From assembly GCA_903831165.1 (NCBI GenBank), contig CAIKWV010000308.1:1-5283 (forward strand): 5,283 nt of DNA, in the 5' to 3' direction. The position numbers and the translations under genes were made by a program. This DNA is from an uncultured cyanobacterium. GTDB lineage: Bacteria > Cyanobacteriota > Cyanobacteriia > PCC-6307 > Cyanobiaceae. Of this stretch, positions 1-5,215 are shown one piece after another (the first letter of the stretch is position 1; each line of letters begins with the position of its first letter). Below the pieces are notes generated by a model. That model did not search any database and was not told where the DNA came from. It saw only the letters and a list, made by a program, of their open reading frames with translations.

Positions 1-384
1 GACTTCCGCATCATCCGCGTCGCCTATCCCTATGTAGCCCGCCGCCTGCTGGCGGGAGACACGGCCGAGATGCGCGAGAAGCTGCTGGAGGTGATCTTCG
101 ATCGCCAGGGGCGGCTGCGGGTGGAGCGGCTGGAAAATCTGCTGGCGGTGGTCGAAAACGATGGCCCCACCACTGACCTGCTGCCGGTGGCCCGCGATGG
201 CCTGCGTCTGCTGCTGAGCCGTGATGGCAGCGGTCTGCGTCAGCGCATGCTGCTGGCCCTGGTGGCCGACGATCGCCTCAACACCGCCGATCTGCAGGCT
301 CTGCTGAACATGGTGCGCAGCCGCTTCTCGGCGCGCCGCCTGGCCGGCGACATGCTGGCCCGCCTCAATCCCCTGGCCGCCTGA
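1..384 (+). CDS. AarF/ABC1/UbiB-family atypical protein kinase, C-terminal part (5' end outside window)
   Basis: Frame 1 is open from the first base to a TGA at 382-384, giving the last 127 residues of a longer protein. It begins DFRIIRVAYPYVARRLL and continues with a segment RLERLENLL-like in style (residues about 38-46, VERLENLLAV), then an all-helical, Arg/Leu-rich tail. A YPYVA(K/R)RLL segment followed by an 'RLENLL' segment is what I know from the C-terminal region of cyanobacterial ABC1/AarF/UbiB proteins, downstream of the kinase-like fold. In the family these proteins are linked to quinone (plastoquinone/ubiquinone) metabolism or lipid homeostasis at membranes; the role of this paralogue cannot be told. 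No catalytic motifs are visible because the kinase core lies outside the window. The ATG at 70 is internal, since homology-like sequence continues upstream of it. The gene is followed after 56 bases by a membrane-protein gene on the same strand. Confidence 0.83.
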   Translation, partial: DFRIIRVAYPYVARRLLAGDTAEMREKLLEVIFDRQGRLRVERLENLLAVVENDGPTTDLLPVARDGLRLLLSRDGSGLRQRMLLALVADDRLNTADLQALLNMVRSRFSARRLAGDMLARLNPLAA

Positions 385-400
385 TCCAGCAGCGGATCAG
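381..400 (+). other. Perfect stem-loop overlapping the kinase stop codon
   Basis: CTGATCC (381-387) and GGATCAG (394-400) are exact reverse complements separated by the 6-base loop AGCAGC. The left arm contains the TGA stop codon of the kinase gene. There is no run of T after the hairpin, so it is not a textbook intrinsic terminator. It could slow transcription, protect the 3' end of the message, or separate this gene from the next. The inverted repeat is seen directly; any function is inferred. Confidence 0.45.
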
Positions 401-440
401 CCGCAGCCCGACCCGATTAACGTCGCACTCCGCCCGCACC

Positions 441-914
441 TTGACCGTGACCGTTCCGCCCATCGACCTGCAGGAAGCCGCCCTCGACCAGGCCAGCGGC
501 TTCTTCGGCGACCTCGATGCGGCCGAGATCCTGCTCGAATACGCCCCGTACAGCAATCCGCCCTACGTGTTGGCCGGCATCGGCCTGGCGGTGGCCGTGC
601 TCTGCGGCCTCACCTTCTCCAAGTTGGTGCAGAACCGGCTGGATGGCTGGAAACAGGATCGCCTCAGCCTGCTCCCGCTCGGCAACACCGAGACGCTTCT
701 ACCCTGGATTGGCACCGTGATCGGCGTCACCCTGTTCATCGGCGGCAGCCTGCAGGTGTTCGGCTTCGGCAGTGGCGCCGCTCTGCTGGTGGCCTTCCTG
801 CTGTCGGTGGCCACGGCCGGCGCCCTGTGGGTCCAGCTGGAGCAATTGATGCGCCAGGTCCAGGACGGCAACTTCAAGGCGGTCGACTTTGACAACTTTG
901 ACCAGTTCTTCTGA
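441..914 (+). CDS. Conserved-type hypothetical membrane protein, three predicted helices
   Basis: This is a 157-residue protein of unknown function. An acidic N-terminal stretch (residues 1-40, ending YAPYSNPP) precedes hydrophobic segments at about 42-60, 87-108 and 110-132. Between the first two lies a polar stretch with NRLDGWKQDR and a GNTETLLPWIG turn. The C-terminus is amphipathic (QLEQLMRQVQDGNF) and ends in an unusual aromatic/acidic tail, VDFDNFDQFF. The pattern suggests a small inner or thylakoid membrane protein with its tail exposed to solvent. No in-frame ATG exists. TTG at 441 is the first possible start after the in-frame stop upstream, and GTG at 447 is an alternative. No clear Shine-Dalgarno sequence is seen, which is common in cyanobacteria. 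It lies between the kinase and the channel-like gene on the same strand, so co-transcription with the next gene is likely. I do not recognise a named family. Confidence 0.78.
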   Translation: MTVTVPPIDLQEAALDQASGFFGDLDAAEILLEYAPYSNPPYVLAGIGLAVAVLCGLTFSKLVQNRLDGWKQDRLSLLPLGNTETLLPWIGTVIGVTLFIGGSLQVFGFGSGAALLVAFLLSVATAGALWVQLEQLMRQVQDGNFKAVDFDNFDQFF

Positions 915-957
915 GGTTTCCGACCCTTCGGCATCCCCTGCCAGGCCCCATGTCCAC

Positions 958-1638
958 ATGATCCAGAACCCGTTTCACCCCGAACCCGGCCCGGCCGATC
1001 TTCTGCGGGAGAGACTCACCCATGGTCGGGGCCGGCTGGCGGTGATCGCGGCCATCACCATGGCCTGGTTGATGGATGTCCTGCTAGTCAATCATCTGGA
1101 GCACCGTCGCCTGATTGCTCCCGATACCAATCACCTGCTCCGTTCGGTGGACTCGATCAGCACCGTGGTGTTCATCGTCACCACCGTGGGCCTGATCATC
1201 AGTCTGTATCGCGGTCACACCCGGGAATTGTTCCGTTGGGCGCTGGCCTACCTGCTGTTCTCGATGATTCAGGTGATCACCAATGTGCTGTCGATGGTCG
1301 ATAGTGCCGGCATCAAGCACAGTGCCGGTCTGTCCGGCCTGTGGGATGTGGCGGCTGTTTATATGGAAAGCGTGCTGGTGTTCATGTTCGTCTACATCTT
1401 TCTCGATGTCAGCACACCGGGCGGCGCCTTCGTCTGGCCCAGTCGCGAAGGGGAGGATCCTCCAGAACCGCACATCATCGACTATTTGTTCATCTCCCTC
1501 AACGTCAATTCCACCTACGGCCCCACCTCAGAAGCCGTGATGTCACGCCGGGCCAAGTTGGTGATGTCCCTGCAGGTACTGCTGGCGATCGTGATGCTGA
1601 CGGTGCTGATCTCCCGCACCGTCAGCGCTTCCAGCTGA
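958..1638 (+). CDS. Five-helix membrane protein with a C-terminal potassium-channel-like pore module
   Basis: A 226-residue protein from ATG 958. Hydrophobic segments lie at about residues 27-46, 66-84, 92-112, 129-150 and 199-219. Between the last two sits a soluble stretch and a short semi-polar segment, DYLFISLNVNSTYGPTSEA (about 175-193). Its placement and the STYG core resemble the pore loop and TVGYG filter of helix-P-helix ion channels, and also the C-terminal part of DUF1345-type membrane proteins. The filter is not canonical, so ion conduction is an inference. A TTG at 889 in the same frame would add 23 residues (low-complexity Ser/Thr/Pro) and overlap the upstream gene by 26 bases. 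I prefer ATG 958 because the extension looks like coding shadow of the preceding gene's tail. It leaves a 43-base gap. The stop is 31 bases from the stop of the convergent receptor gene. Confidence 0.78.
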   Translation: MIQNPFHPEPGPADLLRERLTHGRGRLAVIAAITMAWLMDVLLVNHLEHRRLIAPDTNHLLRSVDSISTVVFIVTTVGLIISLYRGHTRELFRWALAYLLFSMIQVITNVLSMVDSAGIKHSAGLSGLWDVAAVYMESVLVFMFVYIFLDVSTPGGAFVWPSREGEDPPEPHIIDYLFISLNVNSTYGPTSEAVMSRRAKLVMSLQVLLAIVMLTVLISRTVSASS

Positions 1639-1639
1639 T

Positions 1640-1666
1640 CCGTCGCCACCGGCGCCCAGGCGGCGG
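1640..1666. terminator. GC-rich hairpin between two convergent genes, possible bidirectional terminator
   Basis: CCGTCGCC (1640-1647) can pair with GGCGGCGG (1659-1666) over 8 bases with one T-G wobble, around an 11-base loop that itself contains GGCGCC. It exactly fills the 31-base space between the stop codons of the plus-strand channel-like gene and the minus-strand receptor gene. No T tract follows on either strand, so intrinsic termination is only a possibility. Confidence 0.4.
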
Positions 1667-1669
1667 CCC

Positions 1670-3799
1670 TCAGCGCGCCGGCGACTGGGTCAATGGCGGA
1701 GCCTGGGGCTCGCTCACCCCCGCTCCCACCACCAGCGTCTCGCCCTCGGGCGTGGTCACCCGCGTGACATACGACACCTTGCGGCGGGGCTGACCACTGC
1801 TCGGGTCAGGCCAGAGGGCCGCGGTCCAGCCCGAGCCCTGGCGCAGCGCCAGCAGCAGCTCATCGCGGATCACCTCCTTGCCCTCCGCATCCTGCAAGCC
1901 GATCAGATTGCGGCCTTCCAGGGCCGGGAAGAAGGGATTGACCAGCTCCACCCCATTGGCATCCAGCACGAACACATAGACATCCCGGAAGACAAAGCGG
2001 CCCTGGCGATCGCGCAGGGCTGGGAAGGCCTTGCGCCCGCGCTGGCTGATCAGGGCTGCAGCCTGCTGCACCTGCTGCACCACAAAGACGTTCTCGATCG
2101 GGTTGTCCACCAGCGAGCGGCCCACCAGCAGCCGGCTCCCGGACGGGGTGCGTGCGGCCTCCACATAGGTGGAACGCCAAAGCGGAAGGCCGCCGGCGGG
2201 GGTGGCGAGGCGGTCCTGCAGCCAGCCCCGCCCGGCCTGGGAGTTACCGATCTCCAGCAAGCGCTGGCGGTCGGGCAGAGCCGCCGCTGCGGCGGAGCCT
2301 CCGTCCTGGGGCAAGACGAGCGGCTCGCCGCGGCCATTAAGCACGAACAGGGGGCCGCCGCCTGTGCCAACGCCTGCGCCAGGGGTGCCTGCGCCGGAGG
2401 CTGCCGAACCGGTGGAGCCCAGGGCGGTTGCCGTGCCGCCCAATCCCTCAGGCCGTTGCAAGCCGACCAGGGCCGCCTCACCCCGCTGCTCGATCGCGGC
2501 GACGGCCGCCTGCACCTGGGCCACCGCCTGGCGGGTAACGGGATAGGCATAGGCCCGGATGCCCGTGGCCAGGTCGGGCACGCCGCCCCAACAGGCCGCC
2601 AGGCCGGCCTGCAGATCGATGCTGGGCACACCGTCCAGGGGTCGGGCCACCACCAGGCTGACGCCGGTGTTGAGCACGGGATCCGGCCGTTGGCCCTGGC
2701 GCAGCCAGGCGGCGGCGGCGGCGACCCCGGCCTCCCCCATGCGGGCGGGGAACTGCTGGGCGGTGGCACTCAGATAGCCATCGGCCACGGCCCGCACCCC
2801 CAGACAGCTGCCATCGACGGTGACCACCGGAACCCGCGCCGTCAGTCCGGCCGCGGCCAGGGCGATGGCGGCGCCGGCGGCGGACGGTTCGTTGGCCGCG
2901 AACACCAGATCAATCGGGCCGCGCCTCAGACAGGCCTCCATGGCGGCCTTGGCACTGATCCGGTCCCCGCCCGTTGGCTGCTGACAGGCCACCCCAGCCG
3001 GCAAACCCGCCGGGCCGGAGGCGGCGCCGGTGCTACCGAAGCCGGCCAGAAAGCCCTGGCGACGCTGGGCGCCGACGGCACTGCCCGCCGGCAGGTCCAG
3101 CAGAGCCAACCGCGTCGATGGCGCGGCAACCAGCAGGGCACGGGCGTAGCGACCCGCCAGGGCACCGGCCTCCAGGTTGTCGGTGGCGATCACCGCATCG
3201 ACGGCGGTAGCGGGCTCGGTGGGGCCATCCAGGGCGATCACCAGCACCCCTTGCGCCCGGGCCCGGGCGATGGCCGGCACGAGGGCGCGGCTGTCGGCCG
3301 GCGTGATCAGGATCACCTTGGCGCCACTGGCCACCAGCTTGTCGAGGGCGGCGATCTGGCCGGCGGGGGTTTCCTGGGCCTCAGCCGTGGCGCTGATCAA
3401 GCGCAGATCCAGCCCCCGGGCGGCCTGCTCGGCCCCCAACCGCAGGGCGGCGAAGTAGGGATTGGCCAGTTCGCTGCGGGTGATCAGGCCGATCTGGGGA
3501 GGGCCTGCTGGCGAGCCGATCCCAGCGGCGGCGGCGCTGGCGGACGGGCGGGCCGGGCCCGACGGGGTTCCAGGATTGGCCTGGGCTGAAGCCGCCAGCG
3601 GCGTGAAGCCCAGGCCGCCAGCCAACAGCGCCGGCAGGAACCAGATGGACCCCCGGACGTCAATCCGGGCGGCGCCGCGGCTGAACGCGCCTTCGGCCCA
3701 ACGCGGCGTGGCCGAGCCTGCGGGCTGGACCCAGCCCGATCGCCAATCCAGGCCAGAGCGAGGGCCAAGCAAGCGGCGAAGAGCGCGGCAAACGGTCAC
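1670..3799 (-). CDS. Exported ribose-type periplasmic binding protein fused to two tandem cache-like domains
   Basis: Read from GTG 3799, the protein has 709 residues. A hydrophobic export segment (about 51-72) ends in a LAASAQA cleavage-type site. A short Ala/Pro/Ser linker precedes a type-I periplasmic binding fold of the ribose/galactose class (about 101-400). Its landmarks are NPYFAALRLGAEQAA, ITPADSRALVPAI, VIALDGP, IATDNLEAGALAG, FAANEPSAAGAA, VTVDGS and AQQFPARMGEAG, which match the usual ligand-pocket strands. Two cache-like units follow: a diverged one (about 420-563) with a Gly/Ala/Thr-rich insert (454-482), and a well-formed one (about 567-695) containing RFVFRDVYVFVLDANG, NPFFPALEGRN, GSGW and SYVTRV. 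Four cysteines in the binding domain could form disulfides outside the cytoplasm. No membrane helix or signalling output follows. In this family the binding fold captures sugars or other small solutes, and cache domains sense small ligands. The start is uncertain: GTG 3823 and TTG 3772 are alternatives, and all give a long Arg-rich leader. The open frame continues to ATG 4150, but that stretch (codons 1-110) is out of frame with the neighbouring small gene and looks non-native. Confidence 0.84.
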   Translation of the reverse strand: MTVCRALRRLLGPRSGLDWRSGWVQPAGSATPRWAEGAFSRGAARIDVRGSIWFLPALLAGGLGFTPLAASAQANPGTPSGPARPSASAAAAGIGSPAGPPQIGLITRSELANPYFAALRLGAEQAARGLDLRLISATAEAQETPAGQIAALDKLVASGAKVILITPADSRALVPAIARARAQGVLVIALDGPTEPATAVDAVIATDNLEAGALAGRYARALLVAAPSTRLALLDLPAGSAVGAQRRQGFLAGFGSTGAASGPAGLPAGVACQQPTGGDRISAKAAMEACLRRGPIDLVFAANEPSAAGAAIALAAAGLTARVPVVTVDGSCLGVRAVADGYLSATAQQFPARMGEAGVAAAAAWLRQGQRPDPVLNTGVSLVVARPLDGVPSIDLQAGLAACWGGVPDLATGIRAYAYPVTRQAVAQVQAAVAAIEQRGEAALVGLQRPEGLGGTATALGSTGSAASGAGTPGAGVGTGGGPLFVLNGRGEPLVLPQDGGSAAAAALPDRQRLLEIGNSQAGRGWLQDRLATPAGGLPLWRSTYVEAARTPSGSRLLVGRSLVDNPIENVFVVQQVQQAAALISQRGRKAFPALRDRQGRFVFRDVYVFVLDANGVELVNPFFPALEGRNLIGLQDAEGKEVIRDELLLALRQGSGWTAALWPDPSSGQPRRKVSYVTRVTTPEGETLVVGAGVSEPQAPPLTQSPAR
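2006..2013. repeat. HIP1 octamer GCGATCGC
   Basis: Exact highly iterated palindrome 1, located inside the second cache-coding part of the receptor gene. HIP1 is strongly over-represented in many cyanobacterial genomes; here it serves mainly as a taxonomic hint. Confidence 0.6.
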
Positions 3800-3875
3800 G
3801 GGCAGACGGCAGGCTGGGGCCACGATGGCAGCCCCGACTCCGATCGCCCCGGGCGGCCTGGGCATCCGGCCAGCC

Positions 3876-4109
3876 TCAAGGGGAGGTACTGAGCCGGGAC
3901 TCCAGGCGATCGGCCAGGGCCAGGCAGCGGTCCATCTCCTGCCAGAGCAGCTCGCGGCGGCTGCCGTGGACCGCAAACGAGCGGTGATGGAGATCGCGGG
4001 CCTGATAGCGCAGGGCATCGCGGATGCGGCGCCAGTCCTCGGCCTCCACGGTGAAGACGGCCTCAGCACTCCACTCCGAAACGGGATCGGGCACGCCTGC
4101 CGCGGGCAA
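3876..4109 (-). CDS. Small hypothetical helical protein upstream of the receptor gene (start uncertain)
   Basis: From TTG 4109 this gives 77 residues ending at TGA 3878-3876. The body reads like a genuine soluble protein: EWSAEAVFTVEAEDWRR, then a charged, probably helical run RDALRYQARDLHHRSFAVHG, and a C-terminal helix LLWQEMDRCLALADRLESRL. I do not recognise the family. The reading frame stays open to an ATG at 4229, but that start would overlap the HLIP gene on the other strand by 81 bases, so I reject it. GTG 4094 is another possible start. An ATG at 4119 lies in a different frame and reaches a stop after 18 codons. The stop codon is 76 bases before the receptor's GTG 3799 (52 before GTG 3823), so the two minus-strand genes may share a transcript. 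The gene is divergent from the HLIP gene, with about 39 bases between starts. Confidence 0.62.
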   Translation of the reverse strand: MPAAGVPDPVSEWSAEAVFTVEAEDWRRIRDALRYQARDLHHRSFAVHGSRRELLWQEMDRCLALADRLESRLSTSP

Positions 4110-4148
4110 CAGGCGCCATTCTCGGCAACCAGGCCATAGGCTGCCGCC

Positions 4149-4364
4149 ATGAACCAGGACCAATTCCGTTACGAACCGGTGGAGAAGTTCGGCGAAGGAC
4201 TCACCACGGCCCGCCCCTGGAACACCCAAGCGCTGAAGGGTGTGGAATTGCTGAATGGGCGGGTCGCCATGCTGGGCTTCCTGGCGGCGATCCTGGGCGA
4301 ATGGCTGACGGGCGAGGGCATGGTGGGCCAGCTGGGCCTGATGCTGCGCTGGTATCTGCGCTGA
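4149..4364 (+). CDS. hli: High-light-inducible protein (HLIP / small CAB-like protein)
   Basis: A complete 71-residue protein. It contains the chlorophyll a/b-binding-like helix signature ELLNGRVAMLGF (residues 33-44), with the ligand Glu33, Asn36, Arg38 and the helix-packing Met41/Gly43 all present. Hydrophobic residues continue to about 53, followed by EWLTGEGMVGQLG, typical of the family. The N-terminal 30 residues are polar, with an RPWNTQA segment ahead of the helix. Family members are single-helix thylakoid proteins that bind chlorophyll and carotenoid. They protect photosystems and chlorophyll synthesis under excess light or other stress. Length is normal for an HLIP with an N-terminal extension. 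ATG 4149 is the only sensible start, and no strong Shine-Dalgarno sequence precedes it. Its control region must overlap the start of the divergent minus-strand gene; I could not identify an HLR1-type light-response element there. Confidence 0.94.
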   Translation: MNQDQFRYEPVEKFGEGLTTARPWNTQALKGVELLNGRVAMLGFLAAILGEWLTGEGMVGQLGLMLRWYLR

Positions 4365-4385
4365 CAGGGCCGCTATGGTCCGGAT

Positions 4386-4405
4386 CTGGGGTCCGTTCCC
4401 CCCAG
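4386..4405 (+). other. Short perfect hairpin between the HLIP gene and the 52-residue gene
   Basis: CTGGGG (4386-4391) pairs exactly with CCCCAG (4400-4405) around the loop TCCGTTCC, 21 bases after the HLIP stop and 12 bases before the next ATG. There is no T run after it. It might attenuate read-through from the HLIP gene or mask the upstream region of the next start. Function is inferred. Confidence 0.35.
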
Positions 4406-4417
4406 TGACCCAATTCC

Positions 4418-4576
4418 ATGGCCGATTTTCGCTCCGATCACTACGCGATCGCCCAGACCGAAGATGGCTGGATCCTGCAATCCCGGGTCGTCAAGGATGT
4501 TCAGGGTGATCTGCTGCTCAGCCACCACGAACTCGAGGAACTGATCGAGCTGCTGTCCCAGGCCGTCGAGGTCTGA
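4418..4576 (+). CDS. Small acidic hypothetical protein, 52 residues
   Basis: ATG 4418 to TGA 4574-4576 encodes a 52-residue acidic protein. It starts MADFRSDHYAIAQTEDGWIL, has a central VVKDVQGDLLLS segment, and ends in a helix HHELEELIELLSQAVEV. The pattern suggests two or three short strands followed by an amphipathic helix: a compact soluble domain, or a small regulator that dimerises through its Leu/Glu-rich helix. Codon choice is strongly biased to G/C in the third position, like the sure genes nearby, which supports real coding despite the short length. I do not recognise the family and give no function. It follows the HLIP gene by 53 bases on the same strand and may be co-transcribed with it, although a small hairpin lies between. 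Confidence 0.66.
   Translation: MADFRSDHYAIAQTEDGWILQSRVVKDVQGDLLLSHHELEELIELLSQAVEV
4445..4452. repeat. HIP1 octamer GCGATCGC
   Basis: Second exact HIP1 palindrome of the window, near the start of the 52-residue gene, spanning codons for Tyr-Ala-Ile-Ala. Confidence 0.6.
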
Positions 4577-5215
4577 AGTCAGCGCGATCCCGGCCCTGAT
4601 CTGGCGCCAGCGGGTACGGATCTGCCCCTCCATGGGCCTCTGGCGGCATGGGCTGCTGGCGGCACCCCGCACAACGGGCACAGCGGTCCAAGCCTCGGCG
4701 GGCTCAAGGTACCCCCAACCCTTGACACCGCTGCAAAGAGCCTCCCGGTGATCGATCGCCCCGGGGATTTCGCCCGGAACCAGGGACCTGGTCGTGGCGG
4801 CCATGGGCACGTTGCGCTCGTCCGCTCGGGCCCATGCAGCGTCTTGACGACTCCGGTCAGTCCGCAGGGCCGCTTCCATCGGCATGATCTGCCCGGATCG
4901 GGCTGCGCGGATGAAGCTCCCCAATGCCTCGATGGTCGTCGCGAAGATTGAGGCGTCATCGACTGCAGCATTGATGCAGGGGAAGGCGGCGATCGTCGGC
5001 CGGGGATGGCGCGCCGGGCGCTTCCCGGCAAGCCCATCGATGGCAGCACCGGTCGCGCCCCCGGAGCGCAGCGTTCTGCAGCGCATGGGATGCAGCGGAT
5101 CCCGTCGGTGAGGGCTCAGGCCCGCAGACGATGCCGCCTGGAGTTCCCACGGATGCGGAACAGGCGCCGTGGTTGCTAGTTCAGGCACAGGTGCGGGCCG
5201 AAAGCCAATCAAGCG
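4577..5215. other. About 640-base stretch with no convincing gene
   Basis: Open frames exist on both strands here, but none reads like a protein I can support. The minus frame across 5212-4373 is open for 279 codons, runs antisense through the whole 52-residue gene, and has no recognisable domain. Its most protein-like part (about 4990-4750, with VDDASIFATTIEALGSFIRAA) could be a remnant of a degraded gene. A plus frame at 4884-5111 encodes 75 residues of low-information sequence. Codon bias is weaker here than in the sure genes. Visible structure includes the palindrome CTGGCGCCAG (4601-4610), just after the 52-residue gene and flanked by GATCC/GGATC arms (4586-4590, 4618-4622). A near-palindrome ACCAGGGACCTGGT lies at 4779-4792. 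No tRNA, rRNA or CRISPR pattern was seen. Confidence 0.5.

Noticed and set aside
889..957. N-terminal extension of the channel-like protein from TTG 889
   Set aside because: It overlaps the upstream gene by 26 bases, and the added 23 residues are low complexity. ATG 958 gives a compact N-terminus before the first helix.
2456..3589. Long plus-strand open frame (377 codons) opposite the receptor gene
   Set aside because: It lies antisense to the well-supported binding-protein and cache coding. Its translation is Gly/Gln/His-rich with no domain landmarks, the usual shadow in high-GC DNA.
3462..4139. Plus-strand open frame of 225 codons
   Set aside because: It is antisense to the receptor's N-terminal region and to the small minus-strand gene. 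The product is Arg/Pro/Ala-rich without recognisable structure.
3876..4229. 117-residue version of the small minus-strand protein starting at ATG 4229
   Set aside because: It would overlap 81 bases of the certain HLIP gene in antisense, and its first 30 residues look like HLIP shadow.
4373..5212. Minus-strand open frame of 279 codons
   Set aside because: It runs antisense through the better-supported 52-residue gene, shows no family features, and its codon use is weaker than neighbouring genes. A remnant in its middle is kept only as a possibility.
5100..5215. Possible tRNA or structured RNA before the last partial gene
   Set aside because: No TPsiC-like GGTTCGAATCC motif or cloverleaf arms could be fitted on either strand.
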